Of a DNA stretch of 64,000 nucleotides, positions 14,101 through 28,293 are shown one piece after another. The DNA is from Liolophura sinensis (lineage: Eukaryota > Mollusca > Polyplacophora > Chitonida > Chitonidae). The stretch is from NCBI RefSeq assembly GCF_032854445.1, contig NC_088305.1, forward strand, positions 14,925,717 through 14,989,716, given 5' to 3'. The notes below the pieces were generated by a model. That model had not been told where the DNA came from. It ran no database searches and saw only the letters and a list, made by a program, of their open reading frames with translations. A program made the position numbers and the translations under genes. Every line of letters begins with the position of its first letter. The stretch's first letter is position 1.

Positions 14101-17100
14101 ATTGCAAGAATCTGTCAAATATTAAGATGTTATGGTTTACGATGTGAAGGATCATAAGTCTGCAACAGATGATAACAGAACACCTCCAAACCTGTTCAAA
14201 CACCTATCTTAATACATACATGAGTTTAAATAGTACCTGTGCAAGATATTGACCATGTGCTTTATTTTCCCACCATGGATAAGATATTGACCATGTGCTT
14301 TCATTTCCCACCATGGATAAGATATTGACCATGTGCTCACATTTCCCACCATGGATAAGATATTGACCATGTGCTTTCATTTCCCACCATGGATAAGATA
14401 TAGACCAAGTGCTTTCATTTTCCCACGATGGATAAGATATAGATCATGTGCTCACATTTCCCACCATGGATAAGATATAGATCATGTGCTTTCATTTCCC
14501 ACCATGGATAAGATATTGACCGTGTGCTCACGTTTCCCACCATGGATAAGATATAGATCATGTGCTTTCATTTCCCACCATGGATAAGATATTGACCATG
14601 TGCTCACATTTCCCACCATGGATAAGATATTGACCATGTGCTTTCATTTCCCACCATGGATAAGATATTGACCATGTGCTTTCATTTCCCACCATGGATA
14701 AGATATTGACCATGTGCTTTCATTTCCCACCATGGATAAGATATTGACCATGTGCTCACATTTCCCACCATGGATAAGATATAGATCATGTGCTTTCATT
14801 TCCCACCATGGATAAGATATAGATCATGTGCTTTCATTTCCCACCATGGATAAGATATTGACCATGTGCTTTCATTTCCCACCATGGATAAGATATTGAC
14901 CATGTGCTTTCATTTCCCACCATGGATAAGATATTGACCATGTGCTCACATTTCCCACCATGGATAAGATATAGATCATGTGCTTTCATTTCCCACCATG
15001 GATAAGATATAGACCATGTGCTTTCATTTCCCACCATGGATAAGATATAGATCATGTGCTTTCATTTCCCACCATGGATAAGATATTGACCATGTGCTTT
15101 CATTTCCCACCATGGATAAGATATTGACCATGTGCTCACATTTCCCACCATGGATAAGATATAGATCATGTGCTTTCATTTCCCACCATGGATAAGACAT
15201 AGACCATGTGCTCACATTTCCCACCATGGATAAGATATTGACCATGTGCTTTCATTTCCCACCATGGATAAGATATTGACCATGGGCTCACATTTCCCAC
15301 TGTGGATAAGATATAGACCATGTGCTTTCATTTCCCACCATGGATAAGATACTGACCATGTGCTTTCATTTCCCACCATGGATAAGATATTGACCATGTG
15401 CTCACATTTCCCACTGTGGATAAGATATTGACCATGTGCTTTTATTTCTCACCATGAATAAGATATTGACCATGTGCTTTCATTTCCCACCACAAATAAA
15501 CCATTGTATTTTGAGGAGGGATGGGGATACCCCCTGTCTGTATTGTGTATTTTCAGGAGGGGTGGGGATACCCCCATGTCTGTATTGTGTATTTTCAGGA
15601 GGGGTGGGGATACCCCCATGTCTGTATTGTGTATTTTCAGGAGGGGTGGGGATACCCCCATGTCTGTATTGTGTATTTTCAGGAGGAGTGGGGATACCCC
15701 CTGTCTGTATTGTGATGCTGTACCCACAAGTGTATACCATAGCGTCCTCTATACATACTGCCATGCAAGCTCTTTTGGAAGCACATTGTACAAAACTGAT
15801 CACAAATGATATCGAATTCTCCACTCTACCAAAGCTGGACTGACTGACTTCATCTTCTGTTCCATGTACTTGTGTAAGTAGGCCTTATCTCACCTTGCTG
15901 TACCACCCTCATGGCCTCAAGCCCATCCCGTATCCTTGCCTGCACTCCCTTTCCAGTCCAAAAGCAGATTTTGACGTGCAGACCTTGAGCGCCAAAATGT
16001 TCTTGCTAAAGATCTATACAGACAATTTGTTTCAAATTAACCCATTTGATATAAGTAATTATCACCATGCCGTTTTCATCTTTAAAATGTAGGGCACAAG
16101 AATGAAAACATTATCAGTATTAATAAAACATGTAATATCCCTTATAATTAACATCAAGGCTTGCACCCTGTTCCCACTTCCTGCTCTCCGTTTACCCTAA
16201 CCACCCACCCAATAAGCCATACAGAGGCACTGGATCCCCCAGCAACTCTTCATCATATGCCTGCCATCTGACCTGACATGCCTTGCACTGTTGCAACTCT
16301 CAATTACAGCCTCTGGGAATGTGGTAGGTGCAGTGATGAGGAAGTATGGGTAATCCGAGAGCCCAGGTAATGGGGTTCTTATCTTATCACCATGGGGGTG
16401 ACCAGCACAGTAATAGGCACTTTGTAGAAGATGAATGAAGCTTTGTCAGCCTGGGCTGGGGTTACACAAACAGGGCTCAGTGTTTCTGTACCATCCCAGC
16501 AGGTATTAGCAGCATCACAAGCCCTCTGTCCTTGAACTGTAACCTCTACCCATTACCAGCTAAAAAAACATGCACACATTATGTCTTGAACGTCTGGTAC
16601 ATGTATATAATTGCGAACGCCTCTTATGAAAACCCCACCAGTAGAGATCCTGGTCAACCAAAAAAAGTCAGAGTCTAAATTTTGGGATATTTGTCCATTT
16701 ATTCGTCTGAATGGATTATACCCTAAATCAAAACTTAGATCAATAAAATATAACTTTAGATTACACTATATAACTTTCAATCTGATGAACACATGTAGAA
16801 GCCAATCCACACTAGATTCCTAGAGTGGCCATTTTACCTCCTCCACCACCACCCACCCTTGCCATTGGAACCCATTCTTTCGTTTTTTGGTCAGAAATTG
16901 TCACAAAACGTCAGATCATCATAAATCATAACCGAAAAAATAACCGAATAATGAAAATTGTTCTGCTGCCTGCACCAATTCTCTTATATATTCTGAGGGA
17001 AAACAAGGAATCAAGGGTCAATATGACAGCCGTCAGGTTTATGGGGAGGAAGAGACCAGACACACCTACACAGTGTTTACATTTGCTTGACAGCTGAGCA

Positions 17101-20100
17101 ATCTAGGAGAGTCAACTCAAAAGTTTAATGTCTTGAAGTTTTAATTATTATTTCATTATTGTACAGTTGTATGTCTTCTTACAAACCAACATAGTACTGG
17201 TAACAATACAAAAGTTTCCCTATTGATTTGATGGGATACCAGAACAAGTCTGCAGTGAGACGTATTACATCATATCAGTGACCCTAGACATTCCACTGCA
17301 GCGTCAGCAGTGTGACGTATTACATCATATCAGTGACCCTAGACATTCCACTGCAGCGTCGGCAGTGTGACGTATTACATCATATCAGTGACCCTAGACA
17401 TTCCACTACAGCGTCAGCAGTGTGACGTATTACATCATATCGGTGACTCTAGACATTCCACTGCAGTGTCAGCAGTGTGACGTATTACATCATATCAGTG
17501 ACCCTAGACATTCCACTGCAGCGTCAGCAGTGTGACGTATTACATCATATCGGTGACCCTAGACATTCCACTGCAGCGTCAGCAGTGTGACGTATTACAT
17601 CATATCAGTGACCCTAGACATTCCACTGCAGCGTCAGCAGTGTGACGTATTACATCATATCAGTGACTCTAGACATTCCACTGCAGCGTCAGCAGTGTGA
17701 CGTATTACATCATATCAGTGACCCTAGACATTCCACTGCAGCGTCAGCAGTGTGACGTATTACATCATATCGGTGACCCTAGACATTCCACTGCAGCGTC
17801 AGCAGTGTGACGTATTACATCATATCGGTGACCCTAGACATTCCACTGCAGCGTCAGCAGTGTGACGTATTACATCATATCAGTGACCCTAGACATTCCA
17901 CTGCAGTGTCAGCAGTGTGACGTACTACATCATATCAGTGACCCTAGACATTCCACTGCAGTGTCAGCAGTGTGACGTATTACATCATATCAGTGACCCT
18001 AGACATTCCACTGCAGTGTCAGCAGTGTGACGTATTACATCATATCAGTGACCCTAGACATTCCACTGCAGCGTCGGCAGTGTGACGTATTACATCATAT
18101 CAGTGACCCTAGACGTTCCACTGCAGCGTCGGCAGTGTGACGTATTACATCATATCAGTGACCCTAGACATTCCACTGCAGTGTCGGCAGTGTGACGTAT
18201 TACATCATATCAGTGACCCTAGACATTCCACTGCAGCGTCAGCAGTGTGACGTATTACATCATATCAGTGACCCTAGACATTCCACTGCAGTGTCGGCAG
18301 TGTGACGTATTACATCATATCAGTGACCCTAGACATTCCACTGCAGTGTCGGCAGTGAGACGTATTACATCATATCAGTGACCCTAGACATTCCACTGCA
18401 GTGTCGGCAGTGTGACGTATTACATCATATCAGTGACCCTAGACATTCCACTGCAGCGTCAGCAGTGTGACGTCACAGTGGGTAGACCAAATACCCTGTA
18501 CGTCACAGATACAACCGCTGCAGACAACATGTTTAGGGTCACGCAACAAAAGACTTGTGAGGTGCAAGTCCTAATTCACACTAGCGCCACCTGTTCTGAG
18601 AAGAAAATCCGTCATCCTCCAATTTAACCGATCTTAAACCTGTCCCAGTGTCGATTAAAAACGAAACAGAATATTTTTGGATTTTTATTACAATTAGGGC
18701 TAAAAGCTTCCTTGACAATACTCATTCATGATATTGATTTGAAGGTATTTTCTTCCAATGACCTGAGATGATGGGTTAGATGAAAGACACTCACAATGCT
18801 GTTAAAGATTTCATTTTAGTTTTTGAGTTTCAAATTAACTAATTGTTTATGTGATCTTTTTGTCATTTTGTACATGATAAAAAAAACTGACAAATCTACC
18901 CCAAAACACTTCCTGTCTAAAATTGATGTTTTAAAAAAGAGAAATTTCCAAAATGTCATTTAAATTAATAATTACCACGACAATAAAAATCCTCAAATTT
19001 TTCATTATGCTGTTACAGATACAAAAAACAAACAGAAGTTAATATCTTGTAATTTTAAATTATTTTTCCAGCTAGCATCCTGTTTAATTTCTCTCTTTCC
19101 AGTATTGAAATGCTTTATGGTGTCAACATCATGGTAATCAATGTCAAGTTTCCAGTGAAAAGCTGATTGTACTTCCTATATTTCTTATTTTTTTATAATA
19201 TTGTGATCTTAAACATTCATCTTAATCAAAAAACAATAACATGTTAAATATCATCTGGCGAGTTAACTTGGTCAACATCTACATGTATAGGTATGATTAT
19301 AGCAATGCATGGTAGCAACGGTCAATAATCTTTTTTTTCATGTGAACTTCAAAAATTGCGAAATGTTCTTGACCATGAATTACAATGACTTGGTTTATTA
19401 AACATCATCGAAATACAGTTTGCACAGTTCCCTGTTCATGTTCAATTTGAACAAGCAAAGGATCAATGCAAACCGACGCTACAGCTACACAGAATGTTCA
19501 TCAAGCCGAGGATGACCCACAAGAAATCAGAATGTGTGACCTCAACCTGACAGTTACATAATCCTAGACAAGACATCCACACAGAGATGATTAAGCCCAC
19601 AAAAGTTGACATAGGTCCAGAACTATAGAAGGCCAAAATCCAATCTTAGACTATCTGAGCATCTGACTGTCCTCAGTTCACTAACTGTTGGACAAGTAAA
19701 GGCGTTTTCTGCTTCCAGAATGTCGTGGGTGTTAGATGACCACCTAGCTGGATCAATTAGTGTCAGGGCTTTAGGGAAATCATCCCCTCCCAAAATGTTG
19801 AGGACGACTTTGAATGCTTACAGCACCAAAAATATCCTATACTTGTGGCTTGATTGCTTCAGGGTGGGCTTTATTTCCAAAAATGTCAGAATTAATTTTT
19901 CCGCTAAATCAGAGAATTGTGAATGAATAACCGAATGGAAGGCCATTAGGGTGAAAGCTTTGGGTACCAATAAACCTGGATAGCTTTGACCAAATGTAAT
20001 GGTCACTGGGCTTTTCATTGGCAATATCCGTACCTATGTACTCAAGATTTTCAACATATACAAAACATCAAAACCACAGTGCACAAGAATGTTTGTCTCT

Positions 20101-23100
20101 ACACGTACATGTGTTTACCCTGATTCCTCAACCTTTTTGCATCTGACAAAGCAAATTTCAGAGCAATTTAAGCTCATTTTTAATTGGATTTTGGAGACTA
20201 AATTTCATTGGTTGGATTGACTAATTTCAGGGCTTTACAAAAAGTATATTTTTATCAATCAACACAGAGTAACACTTTCAGAATTTGCTTGAATAAACAC
20301 CTCGCAAACATGCGAAAAAGCTGAGGAAACACAGTACCCAGGTTTTATATTCTTGCAAAAAGCTCAGTTTAGTTTAACCATAGATTCTGAAGTGAGGTGA
20401 AGCTGGTTGTTTAACTGTGTCATGAAAAGGAATTGATGAGTTGAAGAATGAAACTTTCCTTAATACTCTTTTAAATGTAACAATCTTAGTGTCTATTGGT
20501 TAGTGCTCAATGGCACCTCTTTCAGAAAATGTCTCAGGACTGAAGTCCTGCAGATCCTGAAAAAAAAACTCTGAAAAATGTACGTACCAACAAAACAGTC
20601 TTGGTTACTTGTGACATAATACATCTATGACACCTGCATTCACATGTGTAATGTACACGTGCTGTGTACATATGTAGTGTACATGTGTTGTGTACATGTG
20701 CAGTGTACATGTGCGGTGTACATGTGTAGTTTACAGGTGTAGTTTACATGTGCAGTGTACATGTGTGGTGTACATGTGCTGTGTACATGTGTGGTGTACA
20801 TGTGCAGTGTACATGTACAGTGTAAATGTGTGTTGTACATCTGCTGTGTACATGTATAGTGTACATGTGTAGTGTACATGTACAGTGTACATGTGCGGTG
20901 TACATATCCTGTGTACATGTGTGGTGTACACGTGTCGTGTACATGTATAGTGTACCTCGTAGGTGCATACATAATAAGGTGTAACTCACCCACTGGAGGC
21001 AAGGCTTAATTCTGTCAACTTTTTAAAACCTGCAAATAAACAGTAAAAAAACAAAAAAAACAAAAATGAAATCGTAAATTTCACATCAGTGATATCTTTC
21101 TGTAACCTTGTTGCAGAACTCATAAGTTACACTCGAGGAAAGCAAGCGGCATTTTCCGACATATATTGGATAAGATCCCCATAAATCAGTCAGCATACCC
21201 CAGAAACTGATGCTGATGTGATCCCTTCAATTTTTACAGACTTCATTTCATGTTCATTGAACAACCTTCCCCATAAATCACAATAAAACAAAATGATCAA
21301 ACTGAGTTGTTCCACGCTGCAAATATGCAAAACTCATGGAAGAAGCAAGCTAGATTTTTAGCTTGATCTGAGGAGCCAAACATGATCAAAGTGGGACACT
21401 GAAACCAATGACCAATCAACATTAAGAAAATCATTAAATGCGTAAAAACATGAATTATGCTGAAGTCACACAAAATGGACACCCTCAGAAAATTTTATCA
21501 ATATGAGTTATTGTTAGGAGCAGTCATAGCATGGAACCAAAGCATTTTTCGTTTAATTGGTCGTAGATTTACGACCAAACATTATATCTTACTTTAACAG
21601 CTCTGTAAAGCTATATACGCCTGATTATTTATAAGACAGCTCTCTAATTGTCTTAACCTAAAAAATCTGATGCACAAAGCAATAAACTTGCCATACATTT
21701 TATTTATAAAATATTCTTGCTAGCATGATATTAAAATCAATACAATCAATCGTTGTATTTTGTCTTTATCTAAGATAAAATCTGAAAAGTAAAATTATGT
21801 TCTACCTCAAAACACACATTAAATCCATTTGTACATATATCTACATGCTATCATTAGTGCTAAGAGCTTTTTAAAAACATAAAAAAATTTGACAAAAATA
21901 TATGCTTTATAACTGATCTATTACAAACCCCTTAACCATGCCTGCACAGACACTGCCCAGCAAATGATTCGTTTATCTATGGAAAGTAAGTCCAGGGCTG
22001 TAAATCAATTTCATTTTGTAGCAAGCATTTTAAACAGAGATAAGCTGAAACCATGAGATGTTATCTTCCACTGTGACTGAAGTAAATTTTATGTGTGATA
22101 GTAAGTGATAGTTGTTTTAATATTTTCTGCTACTGTTGTGAAGGTCCACTGGAAAATGAGCACTGGTGAATTTTCTGCTACTGACCTAGTTAGAGAAATG
22201 GCGTACATGTTACCACAGGTTTTTGCTCTGTTAACAATGATTTTGATCAGGTAATCAGATAAAATAGCCCAGAGCTGTGAAAGGTAAAAACCTTATATCA
22301 ATGTAGAAAATGATGAAAGTCTGACATGTCAATATCACTTCAGCTCATATTTGATTTCAGCTGACTCGATCTCGATATGAATTTTCTGTAAAGAATTAAG
22401 GGCATTTCTGAGGGCTAATTTCATAAATCTAATGTTCAATGAGCAGATGAAATTATCAGTTATTGAAAACTATCCACTACTTTAGCACCCCAAGAGTCAA
22501 AACTGTGATCATCTCACACAGGTGATAACCTAAACAGGCAGTGGTTTTCACATGTGTGCCAAATAAAAAGCCTCAAATTTATGCAACCGAGTTGAATTTC
22601 CAGGTAATCCCTTCCATCACTAGACAACTTATTTTTTTATTTTAACATTTCCAGCAAAATCTTTTTTCTTTTTTTTTTCTTCTTCTACGGAATCATAATG
22701 AAAAAGTTAAAAAAAAAAAAAAGTCAACTAAAGGAAAATTTCCCATGCTTTGTTCAGACAAATGTTTTCAAATATAAACATTTACCAGTATCTTGAAATG
22801 CATGCTGTCCATTGTCCAATTCCCTTGCTATGTTGACTCTCAATCTTGTTTGTTTTGCTGGCTGATACTGAAGTTCTACAGTTCTTAGGTTCTACAGTGT
22901 CATATGATTCACCCACTTTAGAAAAGCATTACCATTGCCATACGACTGAAAAATTGTTAAGTACGACGTTAAACCCCAAGCACTCACTCACTCACCTATT
23001 TGGCTATTTACAAATTTAGAGACTCACTGCCTTGGTACAGTGAATATGGTGTCTGTAAACTGTAGATCTAAGATTCTATCCTGAATTGAGTCATACCTAA

Positions 23101-26100
23101 GGCTTTAACATCTGTAATCTTGGCGTTCAGAGTAAAAGGAATAAGCCAACAAGTACTGGTTGGTCTGGTGTCAGTAAAATGTGATTGGGTGGGGTGTTGC
23201 ATCTGGTGTCTTCAGCATCGTACTCCAATGAGGCAGCACTGTAAGTATATTGTCAATTGGTCGGGCTTGCTACAAGAAGACACCCTTGTGATATGGTCAA
23301 ATCCAATACACACAACCTCAGAAAGTGTGTACAAGACAAGTACCACCACACTTACCTTTAAGCAGCATTGCCCCTACATCAGAGATCAGCGTCCTGTCCA
23401 AGTGTAATACCTCCAGGTTAACCAGGCCTGAAACAAGAGTAATACCTCCAGGTTAACCAGGCCTGAAACACCTGGACAATAATGAGACAGAACAAGTGTA
23501 ACACCTCCAGGTTAACCAGGCCTGAAACACCTGGACAATAATCAGGCAGAACGAGTGTAACACCTCCAGGTTAACCAGGCCTGAAACACCTGGACAATAA
23601 TCAGACAGAACAAGTGTAACACCTCCAGGTTAACCAGGCCTGAAACACCTGGACAATAATCAGACAGAACCAGTGTAACACCTCCAGGTTAACCAGGCCT
23701 GAAACACCTGGACAATAATGAGACAGAATGAGTGTAACACCTCCAGGTTAACCAGGCCTGAAACACCTGGACAATAATGAGACAGAATAAGTGTAACATC
23801 TCCAGGTTAACCAGGCCTGAAACATGCGGACAATAATTAGACAGAACAAGTGTAACACCTCCAGGTTAACAGGCCTGAAACACCTGGACAATAATCAGAT
23901 AGAACAAGTGTAACACCTCCAGGTTAACCAGGCCTTAAACATGCGGACAATAATCAGACAGAACAAGTGTAACACCTCCAGGTTAACCAGGCCTGAAACA
24001 TGTGGACAATAATGAGACAGAACAAGTGTAACACCTCCAGGTTAACCAGGCCTGAAACATGCGGACAATAATCAGACAGAATAAGTGTAAAACCTCCACG
24101 TTAACCAGGCCTGAAACACGTGGACAATAATGAGACAGACCAGTTCCTATGTATGCGATGTTTTATGAAGCCAGTTTTATTCCATTCATACATTTTACAA
24201 AGTTTCTAAAATAAGGTAAATGACCTCAAATTTAACCCGATAAAGTGCATTTTAAAGGCAGACAAACGTTACAAAACGTTACTTTTGATGCTGAGACAAG
24301 TTTTGCCAGATTGACACAATCCTACCTTCCAAACAAATTAAACCTTGAAACACTATTCTACAGAACTATCAGACTTAAAGGAGAAGAAAACTTCAAAAAA
24401 TGAAAAAGCTGAAAAGAGCACATCTAGTGGTGTCTGCTGCATAATTTTGCGATTTTTCCTCGCCATACACGTAAAGCCTGAAAACGGCAAAGCTGGCATA
24501 AATCGCTGAGTCCATCGCGTCCTCCATCTTTAATACAATTTAATTTATAATGGGGAGTGTGTTGCCTCTCAGCCAATGAGAGTTGTTGAAACTGCCGGCT
24601 TGTTCGTGTAAACTCGAAATGTACGTCCAACATTCTGGTTTCTCGATCGTCAAGCGGAAAACAAACTGTACTGTTCACTACCTTCTGGGAAGAAGAGTTC
24701 TACCCGAAATGTACGAACTGCACTTAGGCGGTTTCCAACGGCAATTCTCCTCCTAACACAGAAGACTTCAGGACTAGTTCTTAGGCACAATGGAGTCGCC
24801 CACAGTGGATTTTGGTGCTGACTTTATTTATAATTTATCAACTTAAGGTGCATATTAGAATATTTTTTATAGTATGCACATGCGAGGAAATACATACTCT
24901 TTTCAGTGGTATTTGTTTTATATTTAAGTCTTCTCCTCCTATAAACAACTTTAAACTTTATATTAAGGTAAATGACTTTTTTTTCCCCTTATTGATTACA
25001 TGTATAGGTGCAGGTATTTCTCCAATCATCAATCAGCCAGCATTTCAGGTGTTTTGATATATTTTTTTCATTTATTTGATGTGTGTTTTGCGCTGTTTTA
25101 AAGAACATTCCTAATATATGATGGCAACCAGCATTATGGTGGGAGGAAACTGGACAGAGCCCAGGGGACCATCTGCAGGTTTAGCTGTTTTAAGTCTGTG
25201 CAATAAAAGGAGCATCATGCATACTCTAACACACAGCTGCAATGGCTACATAAATCTCATAGGAGACAACAGGAAAATTGCTGAATTTTCCTGAATTTAG
25301 CTGAAGTTGGTATTACTCTATCAAAGAGTCTATAACCAGACAAAAGTCACATGTAAATAGAAATATATTTGATGCGTCCTTTCGTGTATTTACTTGTTTC
25401 CTGTGATGTGACATTATCCAAGGGTCTACTACTGGTAATTCATAAATCCACCATGGCATCCAGGGGAGGTAATTGCTCTGCTGATCAGCTTTTTCCCAGA
25501 ATTCTGAGTTATTTCCCCTAATCACACACTGGATACACACCATTCTGGACAATGTGACCTTTAACCTCCACAACCAACGATTGGCTAATGCCTCCCACTG
25601 ATCCCAGGTGGGTGTCTCTGGCTCTTTTGTCACCGATTTATAAGTCTCTCAACGTCAACCAGTTTTTAAGTGTTGTCAAAGTGAAAATAGTATAACAGGA
25701 TTTTTATCAAAAACATATACAAGAAATGTGATAAATCAAAATATATTTACTAAACTTTACTTAAAAGTTGCAGTAATCTCTAAGGGAAATTAAAGCAAAT
25801 ATCATCAGTTAAGCTAACACAAAAATATGGGGGTGACAAAGGCCAAAAACCAAAAAAAACTGCATTTACTATTCTTACCTTGAAGACACAGCATTCCTTC
25901 GTCGGAAATCTTTGTGTTCGTTAATATCAGAGATCTTAAACTGAAACAATAGAAGGATTGATCAGCCTCATAAACACGTACTACATCTTTATTTTTTAAT
26001 GAAAATCAGGCAGAGGGTTGTGGCAGAGGGGTCAAAACTGAAATATAATCAGATCTAGATTTTCAAGACACGGCCATGCAGTCTGCTGGAACAGGGATAT

Positions 26101-26877
26101 TAGATACAATTTATTATTTATTTATTTGATTGGTGTTTTACGCCGTACTCAAGAATATTTCACATATATATGACGGCGGCCAGCATTATGGTGGGCAGAA
26201 ACCGGGCACAGCCCTGGGAGGAAACCCACGACCATCCGCGAAATTAAATACATTCTAGCTGCAGTAATGAGATTAACTTTCTAACTCACAGTGCAGATGA
26301 GAATGTATACATGTTATAGAGATCAGGGTCCATTCCACAAAGCTATTTCTCACTGAACTCAAAATGAGGAATACAATTTTAAAGCTTATTTTTGGGACCA
26401 AGAAATTACCATTTAGACTACCTCATAAATGTCATCTGAAGATAAATTTACCACAATTTCAATTTACAGATCCCAAAAAATCAGCACTATGATGAGATTT
26501 TAAATTTTGACATTAGTCAAAATAGTCTTTGTGGTATCAAATGGCTATGGAAATATGTCTGGCCAACAAAAATAAAGGCGTGTCCAGGAATGAAAAGTTC
26601 AGTTGAAGAATTATGTATTTATTTATCTGTTTACAGGGGCCTCCGTGGCTCAGTCGGTTAAAGCGCTAGCGCAGCGTAATGACCCAGGAGTCTCTCACCA
26701 ATGCGGTCGCTGTGAGTTCAAGTCCAGCTCATGCTGGCGGCCGTACGTGAGAAGGTCTGCCAGCAACCTGCGGATGGTCGTGGGTTTCCCCCGGGCTGTG
26801 CCCGGTTTCCACCCACCATAATGCTGGCCGCCGTCGTATAAGTGAAATATTCTTGAGTACGGCGTAAAACACCAATC

Positions 26878-26909
<32 letters not shown>

Positions 26910-28254
26910 TTTACAATATTGGTGTTGAATACCATATTCAAGAAAATTTCACTTACATATACACAATGGTGGACAGTTTACGAGTGCAGAAAACCAGATT
27001 GCCAAATATAAACCACTGATCTTTGGGAAGTTACTGACAATCTTTTTCACCTGTGGCATACAGATATGCACAACAAACTGGTGTAAGTGAAAGTAATGTA
27101 GTTTTCAGTGACTGTTAGACTACACACATGATCACTGTCTGTGAAGAGTGGGGAATTTTGAGAATTCTTGTATCCACTGCATCGAAAATCGAAAGTCTCA
27201 CCTTTGTATTTTTCCGATGTGACTCATTCCTTCATCACTAACATTTATGTAGTTAGTCAGGTCTAAAGCTGTCAAAGGCATGCCTGTGATAGACAGAGGA
27301 AAAATATGCTTATACATTTTCACCTGATGAAAAGAATTAAAGGCACTTGCCCACAATAAATCATGCAATATTCTGACTAATTCTAAAACATGACTAAAAG
27401 CTCTGCCCAAGCCCAGTCTACATCGTAAACTCTCCTGGCCTGTTGGATGGCCGTGCTTGGTTAAGTGCATGCCAGTGAGAAAACTAACTGAGGCCCTGAG
27501 AATAGGCCTGAGAATCAACCTCTGCATAGAGACCACAGAACAGAGACATTCACAAAAGCAGTGCGACATACAAGCAATGTGGATTCAAAGTTAGAGATAC
27601 ATGTATAGCCAACTAAAGGCAAAGTAATTTTGTGTTTTAACTTACAGTGAGTGAGTGAGTGCTTGGGGTTTAATGTCGTCCTTAACAATTTTTCAGTCAT
27701 ATGATGATGAAGGAATCCTTAGAGTGCATGTAATGTGCCTCCTTGTTGCAGGACGGATTTCTGCTGCTCTTTAATCTAATGCTGCTTCAATGAGACACGT
27801 TACTGAAGGCAAGTAAGCCGCCATGTCCGAACTATTATATTGATACGGGTCAACCAGTCCTTGCAGTATCCCCTCAATGCTGAACACCAAGCGAGGAAGT
27901 TACAACTTCCTCTTTTTTAAGGTCTTAGGTGTGAGCCGACCCAGTTTTAACTTTTTTTTAACATTTTAAAACACCCTAAGCAATAATCATTTGCACTTTT
28001 CTCATTAGCTTTTCAAAAGGGAAGTACTGACTTTTTAAATGTACTGTTATTTGCTACTTGTAGACTAATAACATCACCTTCAAACAAGTCAATTGGACAC
28101 CACAGTATTAACTGTTAAAGTATGGTTGTATTTACAGCGGTCAGGAAACACGTCCTGTCTGCAAACAAATCATATCAGATGAATATGATTCAAATCCAAA
28201 TAAAACTACGTGTACCAGTTTGTGACACACTTCACCCTCCCAGATACAGAGTAC

Positions 28255-28293
<39 letters not shown>

